A stretch of 64,000 bases of DNA, from contig JBAXIO010000009.1 in assembly GCA_037138335.1 (NCBI GenBank), positions 1-64,000 of the forward strand. The letters are read 5' to 3'. Of this stretch, positions 7,728 through 17,585 are shown piece after piece. Under the pieces are notes generated by a model. That model searched no databases, was not told the DNA's origin, and saw only the letters and a list, made by a program, of their open reading frames with translations. This DNA is from CAIRDP01 sp037138335. GTDB taxonomy: Bacteria; Bacteroidota; Bacteroidia; Bacteroidales; FEN-979. The translations under genes and the position numbers were made by a program. Numbering within the stretch: position 1 is the stretch's first letter; every line of letters starts with the position of its first letter.

Positions 7728-9662
7728 ATGAACAAGACATTACTGTTTCTTTGTTTCCTATTATCGGGTATGCTGCAGGCCCAGGTTACATTCAATCCCG
7801 ATGATCTCAACACCATCGCGAACGGGGAGCGAAAAGCACATGAGCAGAGCATCAGGCAGGGGCCCGCGATAACCACATCCGCATTCGATGTAAAATTTTA
7901 CAGATGTTACTGGATTATAGATCCCGCCCTTAGGCAAATTGCCGGTAACGTTACGGTTTACTTTAAGCCCATGCAGGCCGGCTTTGATTCCCTGGTGCTC
8001 GACATGCACCAGGCGCTTACAGTTGAGCAGGTTATTTACCACCGACATTCAACAGGCAGCTGGAGCCATGCGTCGGATTTGCTGACGGTGAGGTTTGCGT
8101 CAAACTTACCTCAAAATGTTATGGATTCCGTTACAGTTGTTTACCAGGGCGTTCCGCCGGATGACGGGTTCGGTACATTCGTCCAGGACCTGCATAACGG
8201 GAACCCCATCCTTTGGACGCTTTCGGAACCTTACGGGGCCAGCAACTGGTGGCCCTGTAAAAACGGTCTTACCGATAAAGCCGACTCCATTGATATTACT
8301 ATCAGCACACCCAATGGCAATAAACCAGCCACCAACGGGATGCTCGTTTCGACAAGCTCCCGGGCAGGATACACCGAATACCACTGGAAGCACCGTTACC
8401 CGATTGCAGCATACCTTGTGGGAATAGCCGTTACCAACTATGCCAGTTTCACTCAAAAAGTTCCTTTTGGAAACGACACCCTGAAGGTTGTCAACTTCAT
8501 CTACCCGGAGGATTCGGCAACTGCCGAACTCCAGCTTCGGGAAATCGTCCCGATGATCCAGGTTTATGATTCCCTGTTCGGGATCTACCCTTTCCAGAGG
8601 GAGAAATACGGCCATGCGCAGTTCGGCTGGGGAGGGGGCATGGAACATCAAACGATGACATTTGTTGTAAGTTTTCAGTTTGAACTGATCGCCCATGAAC
8701 TGGGGCATATGTGGTTTGGCGACAAGGTCACCTGCGGCAGCTGGACCGACATCTGGCTTAACGAAGGATTTGCCACTTACCTTTCGGGGCTTATTTACGA
8801 GCATCTCGACCCGGGCCTTTGGGTAAGGTTCAGGATGGTGAGGGTACAAAGCATCACTTCGCAGGCCGGAGGTTCTGTTTACTGCTCTGATACGACCAGT
8901 ATCGACCGCATTTTCGACGGCCGTCTTTCATACGCCAAAGGGGCCATGATACTTCACCAGCTGAGATGGATCATGGGCGACTCGGTGTTTTTTGCCGCCC
9001 TCAATAATTATCTCAACGACTATAGCCTGGCTTATCGATTTTCGCGTACCGCGGACCTGAAAGCCCATCTTGAAAGTTCATACGGGCATGACCTGGGCTG
9101 GTATTTCAACGATTGGTTTACGGGAGAAGGATATCCGCAGTACCGGATTAACTGGTCGCAAACGGCCGATACGGTGGCCTTTACGGTGTCACAGACCCAG
9201 AGCAGCCCGACAGTGTCTTTTTTCCAGCTACCCATCCAGCTGATGTTTAAAAACTCAGTCCGCGACACCCTGGTACGTTTCAACAATACCTTTTCGGGCG
9301 AGCTCTTTAAAGTGCGTATCCCCTTTGCCGTTGATTCCCTGGTCTTCGATCCCCTGTACCAGATCATCTCGAATAACAACACCGTTAATGCTGTTGCCGA
9401 ACATGGCCTGCAGGCAGGCCTTCAGCTTGTTCCCAACCCTGCAAAAGATCATGTGACTTTCCGTTTCGGTGACATGCTGTACGGCGAACGAGGAATTATA
9501 GGTATTTATGATTGTTACGGGCGGATGAGGGATGAAGTTTTCCCCGGCCGGGATCAGTCTGAAATTACTGTCAACACACAAGCCTATATACCGGGACTGT
9601 ATTTTTATGTTTTCTCAACAGGGGATAATACATTCAGCGGGAAGTTTATTATCAGCCGGTAA
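7728..9662 (+). CDS. M1-family zinc aminopeptidase with type IX secretion sorting domain
   Basis: The start at 7728 gives a signal peptide (MNKTLLFLCFLLSGMLQA) and a 644-residue product; the in-frame extension back to 7605 lacks signal character. An N-terminal beta domain precedes the catalytic gluzincin domain, with the GGMEHQTM exopeptidase motif and HELGHMWFG (first zinc ligand His323), followed by NEGFATYLS, whose Glu is the third ligand. That is the HExxH-18-E pattern of family M1. The last 75 residues (from about NPAKDHVTFRF to FSGKFIISR) match a type A sorting domain of the type IX system, so the enzyme is probably surface-bound or released and trims peptides outside the cell. It is convergent with the hybrid kinase, with a 12-base gap. 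Confidence 0.93.
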   Translation: MNKTLLFLCFLLSGMLQAQVTFNPDDLNTIANGERKAHEQSIRQGPAITTSAFDVKFYRCYWIIDPALRQIAGNVTVYFKPMQAGFDSLVLDMHQALTVEQVIYHRHSTGSWSHASDLLTVRFASNLPQNVMDSVTVVYQGVPPDDGFGTFVQDLHNGNPILWTLSEPYGASNWWPCKNGLTDKADSIDITISTPNGNKPATNGMLVSTSSRAGYTEYHWKHRYPIAAYLVGIAVTNYASFTQKVPFGNDTLKVVNFIYPEDSATAELQLREIVPMIQVYDSLFGIYPFQREKYGHAQFGWGGGMEHQTMTFVVSFQFELIAHELGHMWFGDKVTCGSWTDIWLNEGFATYLSGLIYEHLDPGLWVRFRMVRVQSITSQAGGSVYCSDTTSIDRIFDGRLSYAKGAMILHQLRWIMGDSVFFAALNNYLNDYSLAYRFSRTADLKAHLESSYGHDLGWYFNDWFTGEGYPQYRINWSQTADTVAFTVSQTQSSPTVSFFQLPIQLMFKNSVRDTLVRFNNTFSGELFKVRIPFAVDSLVFDPLYQIISNNNTVNAVAEHGLQAGLQLVPNPAKDHVTFRFGDMLYGERGIIGIYDCYGRMRDEVFPGRDQSEITVNTQAYIPGLYFYVFSTGDNTFSGKFIISR

Positions 9663-9674
9663 GGTAATCCCTTC

Positions 9675-12600
9675 TCAACTCCTCATGATCCTCCTGATGA
9701 TTTCCATCAGATCCTCCTTGCGGATGGGTTTACTGAGGAAGGCGCTGCATCCTGCATTCATGGCGCGGCTTTCTTCCTCGGGTTGTGTATATGCCGTCAG
9801 TGCTATTACCTTTAAATCGGGGTAGAGGATTTTTACCCGCCGGGTTGCTTCGTACCCGTCCATAAAGGGCATTTTCAGGTCCATGAGAATAAGATCGGGC
9901 TTCTGGTGTTTAAGTATTTCGAGGACCTCATTTCCGTTTCTGGCGTGAAGAAGTTGTTTTGACTTCCTTGATAGCAGCACATGCATTAATTCATAATTGT
10001 AATCTTCATCTTCGGCAATCAGAATGGAGAGGGATTCCATTGAAAACGGAGTCTTGTTTTCTTCAGGAATCACCAGCGATCCTGCTTCCAGGTAGGGAAT
10101 TGTCAGAACAAAAACAGAGCCTTTACCAGGGGATGATTCCACGCGTATTGTACCGCCCATTACTTCGGAAAGCCCCGCGGCAATGCTCAAACCAAGTCCT
10201 GTCCCACGTAAACCCTCCTGGGCATCGTAACTGACCTGGTAGAACCGGTCAAATATCTTTCCCTGTTCTTCCTTGTCGATCCCGATGCCGGTGTCGCGGA
10301 CATAAAACTCTATTTCCTTTCCTTTTATAGTATACCCAAAATTTATTGTTCCTGAATTCGTGAATTTGATTGCATTTCCGATAAGGCCTGTGATGACCTG
10401 GCGTATCTTTTCCTTGTCGGCAATGACGTGATCGAATTCATTGTTGTCATCCATGGTACGGATGAATTGAAGCCCCTTCTTGACCACCATCTCTTTCAAT
10501 GACAGATGAATGTCTTCTACCAGTTCATGAAGAAGGAAAGGCGCCGGGTTGAATGGAATCCTCCCGCTGTCCATGCGTGAAATTTCAAGCACGTCGTCGA
10601 TAATACTGAGAAGCTGCCTTGCATTGGAGTTGACAATCCCGAAATAGCGGTCCTTCTCCGATAAGGGGAAATCATCTGTTGCTAGAAGGTCGGTGAATCC
10701 CAGGATCGCATTCATCGGTGTACGGATCTCATGCGAGATATTATTCAGGAATGCTGTTTTCAGTTTTGATGCTTCCTCAGCGGCATCTTTAGCCTTGAGG
10801 ATCTCACGTTCGGCTTTTTTTATTTCCTCTATGTCCCTGACTACGGAGATGATATGCCTTACCCCGTTCAGGAGGATAACCGATGCAGAAAGCAACCCGG
10901 TATGAATGGTCCCGTTTTTGAACCTGAAGGGGACTTCAATGTTCGTGGCTTTCCCCTCCTTTTTAAGCAGATCAACCATTTTTTGACGGTCGGCAGGATC
11001 GGCCCAGATACTGGTTTCAAGCGAAGTTTTACCTATAACTTCCTCACGGCGATACCCTGTAAGGCTGCAAAAACCTTCATTCACTTCAACATATTCACCC
11101 GTTTCCAGGTTATGGATATTGATGGAATCGGGGCTTGTGAGAAATGCCAGCCTGAATCTTTCCTCGGCCTCTTTAAGTGAGACTTCTGCTTTTATCCTGT
11201 CGAGGGTAATAGCCGCCAGGTTTACAATCATTTCTATTGTATCCCGAAGATCTGAAATATCCCTTTTTACAAAAAGGACCACACCTCCGAGGTGGGCCTC
11301 ATGATACATGAATCCGATAGTGTAAATTTTACGGATCCCTAAAAGTTTTTCGACGACTTGTGTGATCGCTTTTGGAAATCGACGGGTTGCGAGCGCATAC
11401 AGTCCGCCTTCCACCTCTTCCAGTTTCCCGCTCCGGTATAACCTGAGTTCCTGTTCGGTTATATCCTTCAGGTAGAATTTCATGTCGAGAGGATCGAGAC
11501 CAAGAACATGGGTGATGCTGTTCCTGGGTATATTAAGGCCTTCATAGCTGACCAATTTCCCCGAACTTGTATGCTCGTCAATATTGGTAGTAAAAACGAT
11601 CCCTTCACCCAAGAGGTCATAAACTACACTGACAACCAGGTCATGAACGTTTTTCAGTTCATTGGATTTTATCAATTGCGCCTGGAAGTCTGACAACAGC
11701 CGGAACTTCTTTTCGGCAGTTTTTCTTTCTGTTATATCGCGGGAAACCCCATGGCTGCCGATCAGTTTACCGTCGAGACTTAAGATAGGACTAATGATGA
11801 TTTCAGAATCTCGCACTGATCCATCCTTGCACATGTGACTGACTTCTGCAGTAATGCTGAAATCGCTGGTTACTTTTCCTTCCCCTGCCAGCCTGACTCC
11901 TTCAGAATAGATTTCAGTAATTTTTTTAAAGGATTCCGGCGAATAAATCTCATGAGGTTTTAACTTCAGGAACTCTTCCTGGGTGTAGCCTCTTTGCCTG
12001 AATATGGAAGGGCTGATATAGCTGTATTGCATTTGCATATTCATCATCCATATGACATCCGATGTATTTTCGGCTATTTGCCTGTATTTCTGCTCGCTTC
12101 CACGAAGTGAGGCTTCGGCCTGTTTGATTTCGGTTATATCTCTTCCAAAAACGACGATTCCTTTACGTGAGCCATCAGGAAGAAAAAGGGGAACTTTGAC
12201 CACATCAAAAACATGCAAATTCCCTTCAACATCAGGTATGTTTTCAAGGGTTCTTGAGGCTGTGCCCTTTTCCCAGGCAAGGTCATCGGATCCCTGGCAG
12301 TTCCTGAAAGCATCCCTGTAAACCGGGGCAGTAAACTCGGCAAGTTCAAACTCTGATTTCCCTGTGTAGTCAACTCCTTTCAGGCCATAAAGATCAAGGA
12401 TGCTGAAATTTGCGAGCATCCATTTGCCTTCGGCGTCTTTAAAACAAATTATATCGGGAGAGGCATTGATCAGGGTTTGCAGGCGCTCTTCAGTATTCTG
12501 CCGGGCCTTTTCTTTAAGTGAAATATCGTGGACTACGATCAATACACTGTCAGCCTCCAGTTTCTGGGCATAAATTTCAACCAGTATATATTCCCCGTTA

Positions 12601-12860
12601 TATTTCTTAAGCCGTCTTTCTTTTACAATAGTATTTCCCCCTGAAACCAGTTCCCGGTCAGAAGGGTCCTGTTCCATATCTTCGGGATTTACCAGGTCAA
12701 ACGCGGTAAGCTTCAGAATTTCGGCATGATGATAACCAAGCAGGCTGCAAATAAATGGATTCGCATCAAGGAATTCACCTCGCATATTCATTATAATGAT
12801 TCCGAATTTGGCCTGGTCGAACATCAGGTGGTAGAATGAACTGAAGGTTGAATCTGTCAT
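9675..12860 (-). CDS. Soluble hybrid histidine kinase with four PAS domains, GAF-like domain and receiver
   Basis: A 1061-residue protein with no membrane helix. In order: PAS1 (~10-120), PAS2 (~125-245, INASPDIICFKDAEG), PAS3 (~258-380, ENTSDVIWMMN), a GAF-like region (~390-550), PAS4 (~565-690, FLTSPDSINIHN), HisKA with ISHEIRTPMNAILGF (His710), HATPase with DTGIGI and GTGLGLSI boxes, and a receiver (~945-1060) whose phospho-acceptor is Asp994 in LILMDLKMP. It would pass phosphate from His710 to its own Asp994; no separate phosphotransfer or output gene is next to it. The stacked PAS/GAF sensors suggest an internal redox, gas or small-molecule cue. The gene stands alone between the M1 peptidase and the acyl-CoA synthetase. 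Confidence 0.93.
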   Translation of the reverse strand: MTDSTFSSFYHLMFDQAKFGIIIMNMRGEFLDANPFICSLLGYHHAEILKLTAFDLVNPEDMEQDPSDRELVSGGNTIVKERRLKKYNGEYILVEIYAQKLEADSVLIVVHDISLKEKARQNTEERLQTLINASPDIICFKDAEGKWMLANFSILDLYGLKGVDYTGKSEFELAEFTAPVYRDAFRNCQGSDDLAWEKGTASRTLENIPDVEGNLHVFDVVKVPLFLPDGSRKGIVVFGRDITEIKQAEASLRGSEQKYRQIAENTSDVIWMMNMQMQYSYISPSIFRQRGYTQEEFLKLKPHEIYSPESFKKITEIYSEGVRLAGEGKVTSDFSITAEVSHMCKDGSVRDSEIIISPILSLDGKLIGSHGVSRDITERKTAEKKFRLLSDFQAQLIKSNELKNVHDLVVSVVYDLLGEGIVFTTNIDEHTSSGKLVSYEGLNIPRNSITHVLGLDPLDMKFYLKDITEQELRLYRSGKLEEVEGGLYALATRRFPKAITQVVEKLLGIRKIYTIGFMYHEAHLGGVVLFVKRDISDLRDTIEMIVNLAAITLDRIKAEVSLKEAEERFRLAFLTSPDSINIHNLETGEYVEVNEGFCSLTGYRREEVIGKTSLETSIWADPADRQKMVDLLKKEGKATNIEVPFRFKNGTIHTGLLSASVILLNGVRHIISVVRDIEEIKKAEREILKAKDAAEEASKLKTAFLNNISHEIRTPMNAILGFTDLLATDDFPLSEKDRYFGIVNSNARQLLSIIDDVLEISRMDSGRIPFNPAPFLLHELVEDIHLSLKEMVVKKGLQFIRTMDDNNEFDHVIADKEKIRQVITGLIGNAIKFTNSGTINFGYTIKGKEIEFYVRDTGIGIDKEEQGKIFDRFYQVSYDAQEGLRGTGLGLSIAAGLSEVMGGTIRVESSPGKGSVFVLTIPYLEAGSLVIPEENKTPFSMESLSILIAEDEDYNYELMHVLLSRKSKQLLHARNGNEVLEILKHQKPDLILMDLKMPFMDGYEATRRVKILYPDLKVIALTAYTQPEEESRAMNAGCSAFLSKPIRKEDLMEIIRRIMRS

Positions 12861-13000
12861 GACCCTGGCATAGATTAGGTTATTATTATGCTATAAAATT
12901 AATTGTTTTTTGGAAATTGCACACTAATTATGAAAATAGGATAACTCCCCTGAAGGTTTCATTTTGTAACAGGACCCGGGGGAAGGTAAGTTCAATCCTT

Positions 13001-13008
13001 TATCTTTG
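13001..13008 (+). promoter_or_regulatory. -7 box of the acyl-CoA synthetase gene
   Basis: TATCTTTG matches TAnnTTTG exactly, 21 bases before the ATG at 13030. It overlaps an in-frame TTG at 13006, which rules that codon out as the start. A TTTG at 12963 is too far away to be a standard -33 element. Confidence 0.55.
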
Positions 13009-13029
13009 CAGTCTAAACGGGTAACAGGG

Positions 13030-15714
13030 ATGAACACCCACAAGTTGAACAACATCTTTAATCCTAAACGGATCGCTTTGATCGGGGTTACCACCAATCC
13101 CAATTCGGTAAGCGGGAAAGTATTGATAAACCTTGTTAGCGGGGGATTCCGCGGGGTGGTTTATCCCGTAAATCCAGAGCATGAAGCGGTGATGGGAATA
13201 CCCTGTTATCCCGATGTGAAAAGCCTTCCGCATTCACCCGACCTGGGGATCATCTGTTCACCTGCCGAGAAAGTGCCTGCCGCTGTGAGGCTTTGTGGTG
13301 AAGCCGGTATACGGGGGATCATCATCATTTCGGCGGGGTTCAGGGAAACCGGTGAAGCAGGGCATAAGCTTGAAGAAGCTATCCGCATCGAAATAAAAAA
13401 ATTTGAAGGTATGAGGGTCCTTGGCCCGAACTGCCTGGGTATCATCGTCCCTTCCCTGAAGCTCAACGCAAGCTTTGCCGCGGAAATGCCCAGGCAGGGA
13501 AATATTGCCTTCATTTCGCAATCAGGAGCCCTCTGTACTTCAGTCCTTGACTGGGCCATAGAAGGGAAGATAGGGTTCTCGTATTTTGTTTCCATTGGGA
13601 ACAGCATGGATGTGGAGTTTGGTGACCTCATCGATTATTTCGGTGATGACGAAAATACCCATTGTATCATTCTTTACATAGAATCTATTCAGAACCCCAG
13701 GAAATTCATGACTGCAGCACGCGCCTTTGCGCGTAAAAAACCCATCATCGTCTACAAGGCAGGGAGGTTCCCCGAATCGGCCCAGGTCGCCGCTTCCCAT
13801 ACCGGGGCCATGGCTTCGGAAGATGCTGTGTACGATGCGGCTTTCCAGAGGGTTGGGCTGGCAAGGGTATACGAGATCGGAGATATTTTTTCAGTTGCCG
13901 AGCTTATCGGCCGGGGCAGGATCCCCCATGGGCCCAGGCTGGGGATCATCACCAATGCCGGCGGACCGGGTGTCATGGCTACCGATGCCCTTATAGCCTC
14001 GAACGGGGTATTGGCAAAACTTTCAGATGAAACCATGCAAAAACTCAATGAAAACCTGCCAGAATACTGGTCGCATGGTAATCCCGTGGATGTGCTCGGG
14101 GATGCCCGGGCCAAAAGGATATCAAAAGCCACACAAATCGTACTGGAAGATAAGAATGTTGATGCCATCCTGGTAATCCTCACCCCCCAGGCCATGACCA
14201 ATACCGAAGCTACGGCAAGGGAGATCAGCGCCCTCGTCGGCACATCCAGGAAACCCATACTGGCTGCATGGCTTGGCGGGCAAAGCATGCACAAGGCCGA
14301 TGACATACTGGTGGAAGCAGGGATTGCATCCTACAGAACACCTGAGCAGGCAATAAAAGCCTTCATGACCCTGGTCGCCTATTCGAAGAACCTGAAAACA
14401 TTGTATGAAACGCCCAAGGATATCCCTGTCGAGTTCAGCCTTGACCGCGAAAAAATGCGCCAAAAATTCAACCGGCTGATACGCGATAAAGGAGCAATAT
14501 TATCGGAGGACGTATCGAAGCTTATCCTTGATTCATATGGTATTTCAACTACACGGCCTGTCCTTTCCAAAACTCCTGACGAAGCTGCAAAAATTGCGGA
14601 AAAAACCGGCTATCCCGTAGTCCTTAAAATCCAGTCCCCCGACATTACGCATAAATCAGATGTGGGAGGCGTACAATTAAATCTGGGGAACGAAAAACTT
14701 TTAAGAGCTGCCTTTGAACGGATCATGGACTCGGTAAGTCTGAAACAGCCTGACGCGAAGGTCGAAGGTATCACGGTGCAAAAGATGGTTGCTGAAAAGG
14801 ATGCGGTTGAACTCATCCTCGGTATAAAAAAGGATAGCGTTTTCGGCACCATTCTCATGGTAGGCATGGGTGGGATTACAGCGGAACTCTTTTCTGATAA
14901 GGCCCTGGGGTTCCCGCCCCTGAACGAAAGGCTGGCCAGGCAAATGCTGGAGTCGCTGAAGATCTACCCGCTACTGAAAGGCTACAGGGGCAGCCCGGCC
15001 AAGAATATCGACAGGCTCATACAGATACTGATACGCCTTTCTTACATTGCTGCCGACTATCCCGAGATCACCGAACTGGATATAAACCCCCTGCTTGTCA
15101 CAACCGGCGATGTCGTTGCCCTGGATGCAAGGATCATGATAGATACGCTGATCGCTGGTACTGAACAGATCCCATTTGCACACCTGGCCCTTCACCCATA
15201 TCCCGAGAAATATGTTCGCAGGCTCACCCTTCAGAATGGGAAAGAAGTTCTCCTCAGACCTATAAAACCTGAAGACGAGCCCCTGTGGCTGGAGATGATC
15301 GGCAGCTGTTCGAAAGAATCGCTATACAGCAGGTTCAGGTATTTCTTTCAATGGCAATCACATGAGGTGGCCACCCGTTATTGTTACATCGATTATGACA
15401 GGGAGATAGCCATTGTAGCTGAAATACAGGAAGACAATAAACGGAAACTGGTAGGCGTAGGCAGGCTGATTGCCGACCCCGACCATGAAACGGTAGAGTA
15501 TGCCATACTCATCATTGATGCATACCAGAAGAAAGACCTTGGAAACATCATAACCGATTTCTGCATGGAGATTGCAATGAAATGGAACCTTAAAAAGATC
15601 GTGGCACAAACAACAACCGACAATAAAAGGATGATCTCCGTGTTCAAAAAAAGAGGATTTTCGGTACATACCGATACCAGTGACTCCACTGTAGAAGTTG
15701 AGAAGGAATTATAA
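13030..15714 (+). CDS. NDP-forming acyl-CoA synthetase fused to GNAT acetyltransferase domain
   Basis: 894 residues from the ATG at 13030. An N-terminal CoA-binding Rossmann domain (IFNPKRIALIGVTTNPNS, ~8-130) is followed by a succinyl-CoA ligase-like domain (ISQSGALCTSVLDWA), an ATP-grasp domain (~470-690, with GYPVVLKIQSPDITHKSDVGG and DINPLLV) and a C-terminal GNAT domain (~735-890, with GVGRLIADP and a DLGNIITDFCMEIA acetyl-CoA-binding region). This order is that of the Pat/PatZ lysine acetyltransferases and of ADP-forming acetyl-CoA synthetases with an added GNAT domain. The phosphohistidine position is kept as His257 in ASHTGAMAS. Pat-type acetyltransferases are reported to lack this histidine, so this protein may still form acyl-CoA or ATP as well as acetylate. 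It lies upstream of the butyryl-CoA gene block. Confidence 0.88.
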   Translation: MNTHKLNNIFNPKRIALIGVTTNPNSVSGKVLINLVSGGFRGVVYPVNPEHEAVMGIPCYPDVKSLPHSPDLGIICSPAEKVPAAVRLCGEAGIRGIIIISAGFRETGEAGHKLEEAIRIEIKKFEGMRVLGPNCLGIIVPSLKLNASFAAEMPRQGNIAFISQSGALCTSVLDWAIEGKIGFSYFVSIGNSMDVEFGDLIDYFGDDENTHCIILYIESIQNPRKFMTAARAFARKKPIIVYKAGRFPESAQVAASHTGAMASEDAVYDAAFQRVGLARVYEIGDIFSVAELIGRGRIPHGPRLGIITNAGGPGVMATDALIASNGVLAKLSDETMQKLNENLPEYWSHGNPVDVLGDARAKRISKATQIVLEDKNVDAILVILTPQAMTNTEATAREISALVGTSRKPILAAWLGGQSMHKADDILVEAGIASYRTPEQAIKAFMTLVAYSKNLKTLYETPKDIPVEFSLDREKMRQKFNRLIRDKGAILSEDVSKLILDSYGISTTRPVLSKTPDEAAKIAEKTGYPVVLKIQSPDITHKSDVGGVQLNLGNEKLLRAAFERIMDSVSLKQPDAKVEGITVQKMVAEKDAVELILGIKKDSVFGTILMVGMGGITAELFSDKALGFPPLNERLARQMLESLKIYPLLKGYRGSPAKNIDRLIQILIRLSYIAADYPEITELDINPLLVTTGDVVALDARIMIDTLIAGTEQIPFAHLALHPYPEKYVRRLTLQNGKEVLLRPIKPEDEPLWLEMIGSCSKESLYSRFRYFFQWQSHEVATRYCYIDYDREIAIVAEIQEDNKRKLVGVGRLIADPDHETVEYAILIIDAYQKKDLGNIITDFCMEIAMKWNLKKIVAQTTTDNKRMISVFKKRGFSVHTDTSDSTVEVEKEL

Positions 15715-15755
15715 TAAACTATTTAACATTTCGTTTACTAAGAAAACTTATAACA

Positions 15756-16331
15756 ATGAAAAGAAGCCAGTTTAAAATCTGTTTACCACTTTTAATTTTA
15801 TTTATAACCCTTGGATTGGTTGCATCTGCTCAGGAATCAAGCCCAAAAACCCAGGATACTACGAAAGCTATTGCTGTGGTCAAGCGAATACCTCAGGCGA
15901 TTAATTTCCAGGATTTAATCGGGAAATGGCATATCCTGGAAATCACCGTCCAGAATATTTTTGAACCTGCCCCACCGGTATCGGCAGTGTCCCAGGAAGG
16001 AAGCCCGACGGATACCGTTTCGAATAAACCCAGGGCGCCAAAACCAGGAAACCCCGGCGGATTAAGGGCGAACGGGAAACCAATGAGCAATGTCCCCTTT
16101 AGAGAAGCCACCATGGAATTCCTTCCCGATAAAACGGCTGTTAAAGCTGTTGCTGATAAATCGGAAAAATTCAGATGGAAGGCCAAAAAGAAAAATAAGG
16201 TTGTCATGAAAAATCTTTTAACCAAAGAAAAAACCAAATTGGATATTTTCAGCCTGAACAGCGACACTCTTAAGGTTATCGCCCACATCCCCTCAGGCGA
16301 TGTTTATATTGTTTATCAAAAAATGAAATAG
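15756..16331 (+). CDS. Exported lipocalin-like protein of unknown function
   Basis: A 191-residue protein with a signal peptide (hydrophobic core LLILFITLGLV, cleavage near ASAQ). After a Pro/Lys/Thr-rich spacer comes NFQDLIGKWHILEI, which resembles the GxW start of lipocalin-like barrels. A central low-complexity Pro-Gly-Lys segment (PRAPKPGNPGG) and a run of basic strands (KWKAKKKNK-type) follow, ending with DVYIVYQKMK. No ligand-binding residues can be assigned. It sits 41 bases after the acyl-CoA synthetase gene and is followed directly by a strong terminator, so it closes that transcript. Confidence 0.7.
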   Translation: MKRSQFKICLPLLILFITLGLVASAQESSPKTQDTTKAIAVVKRIPQAINFQDLIGKWHILEITVQNIFEPAPPVSAVSQEGSPTDTVSNKPRAPKPGNPGGLRANGKPMSNVPFREATMEFLPDKTAVKAVADKSEKFRWKAKKKNKVVMKNLLTKEKTKLDIFSLNSDTLKVIAHIPSGDVYIVYQKMK

Positions 16332-16342
16332 GCATCAGTTTA

Positions 16343-16371
16343 AATCCCCGGTTTTTCCGGGGATTTTTTTT
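16343..16371 (+). terminator. Rho-independent terminator
   Basis: A perfect stem ATCCCCGG/CCGGGGAT with a five-T loop is followed by a run of eight T. It begins 12 bases after the lipocalin-like gene and separates it from the acyl-CoA dehydrogenase promoter. Confidence 0.93.
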
Positions 16372-16380
16372 GCCCATTTT

Positions 16381-16412
16381 TTTGGAATCAGTCTGTTTTA
16401 ATTCTATTTTTG
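16381..16412 (+). promoter_or_regulatory. Bacteroidota -33/-7 promoter of the acyl-CoA dehydrogenase operon
   Basis: TTTG at 16381-16384, a 20-base spacer, then TATTTTTG at 16405-16412 match both consensus boxes (TTTG, 19-21 bases, TAnnTTTG). The ATG at 16430 follows after 17 bases, giving a very short leader. It is the best complete promoter in the window and supports the start chosen for that gene. Confidence 0.8.
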
Positions 16413-16429
16413 TGTCAAATATTCTTCAT

Positions 16430-17575
16430 ATGTTGAATTTCGATTTTACCGAGGAACAGCTGATGATCCAGCAGAGTGCCCGTGATTATGCCCAGAGGGA
16501 GCTCATCAAGGATGTAATTGAAAGGGACACCAAGGCCATTTTCCCCACCCAGCATGTCAAAGTGCTTACCGACCTGGGGTTTATGGGCATGATGACCAAT
16601 ACAAAATACGATGGAGGAGGCATGGATACGGTATCCTATGTTCTTGCACTGGAAGAGATATCAAAAGTTGACTCTTCTGTTGCGGTAATCATTTCGGTAA
16701 ACAATTCCCTGGTATGTTACGAACTTGAGGAATTCGGCAATGAAGAGCAGAAGGAGAAGTTCCTGAAGCCCCTTGCCCGGGGTGAAAAGCTCGGCGCTTT
16801 CCTCTTATCAGAACCTGAAGCGGGTTCCGATGCCACATCCCAGAGGACTACAGCCATCGATATGGGCGACCATTACCTTGTTAACGGGGTGAAGAACTGG
16901 ATCACCAACGGCAATTCTGCATCGACTTATATCCTTATAGCCCAGACCAACAAAGAAAAGGGGCATAAAGGCATCAATGCACTGATCGTCGACCGCCATT
17001 CACCGGGTATTACGCTTGGCCCGCATGAGGACAAGATGGGGATGCGCAGCAGCGATACTCATTCCATCATGTTTACCGATGTGAAAGTCCCAAAGGAGAA
17101 CAGGCTTGGTGATGAAGGGATGGGATTTAAGATTGCCATGAAGACGCTTGAAGGCGGGCGTATCGGAATTGCCGCGCAGGCGCTCGGAATTGCACAGGGG
17201 GCTTACGAAAGGGCGCTGAAATATTCTAAGGAACGCAAAGCATTCGGAACCGAGATCATCAACCACCAGGCCATAGCTTTCAAATTAGCCGAGATGCATA
17301 CCCGCATCGAAGCTGCAAAGTATTTTACATTAAAGTCGGCCTGGCTTAAAGACCAGGGGAGGCCTTACGGCACGGCCAGCGCCATGGCAAAGTACTGGGC
17401 AGCTGAAACCGCCATGTATGTCACCACCGAAGCCGTTCAGATCCATGGGGGCTATGGGTACGTTAAGGAATACCATGTGGAAAGGCTTATGCGCGATGCC
17501 AAACTCACCCAGATCTACGAAGGCACCAGCGAGATACAGCAGATCATCATTGCCAGGGCTATCATGAACGATTAA
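16430..17575 (+). CDS. Short-chain (butyryl-type) acyl-CoA dehydrogenase
   Basis: 381 residues from the ATG at 16430, which begins the typical MLNFDFTEEQLMIQQSARDY sequence; an upstream in-frame codon at 16370 overlaps the promoter. Domain order: N-terminal helical, middle beta with SEPEAGSDATSQRTTA (flavin/substrate loop), and C-terminal helical with GRIGIAAQALGIAQGAYERA and RKAFG. The catalytic base is Glu364 in IYEGTSEIQ, at the position typical of short-chain enzymes, with the preceding HGGYGY motif. The enzyme oxidises an acyl-CoA to the 2-enoyl-CoA using FAD and passes electrons to an electron-transfer flavoprotein; no EtfAB gene is nearby. Co-transcription with IcmF (10-base gap) points to butyryl-CoA or isobutyryl-CoA as substrate. 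Confidence 0.92.
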   Translation: MLNFDFTEEQLMIQQSARDYAQRELIKDVIERDTKAIFPTQHVKVLTDLGFMGMMTNTKYDGGGMDTVSYVLALEEISKVDSSVAVIISVNNSLVCYELEEFGNEEQKEKFLKPLARGEKLGAFLLSEPEAGSDATSQRTTAIDMGDHYLVNGVKNWITNGNSASTYILIAQTNKEKGHKGINALIVDRHSPGITLGPHEDKMGMRSSDTHSIMFTDVKVPKENRLGDEGMGFKIAMKTLEGGRIGIAAQALGIAQGAYERALKYSKERKAFGTEIINHQAIAFKLAEMHTRIEAAKYFTLKSAWLKDQGRPYGTASAMAKYWAAETAMYVTTEAVQIHGGYGYVKEYHVERLMRDAKLTQIYEGTSEIQQIIIARAIMND

Positions 17576-17585
17576 AGCCTGACCC

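Noticed and set aside
8106..8849. Long minus-strand open frame in the M1 peptidase gene
   Set aside because: It lies wholly opposite a clear zinc peptidase gene with catalytic motifs and has no domain or signal of its own.
13006..13029. TTG start for the acyl-CoA synthetase
   Set aside because: It overlaps the -7 box and the ATG at 13030 places the key histidine at 257.
13752..14306. 184-codon minus-strand frame in the acyl-CoA synthetase gene
   Set aside because: It is antisense to a well-supported domain and shows composition typical of a shadow frame.
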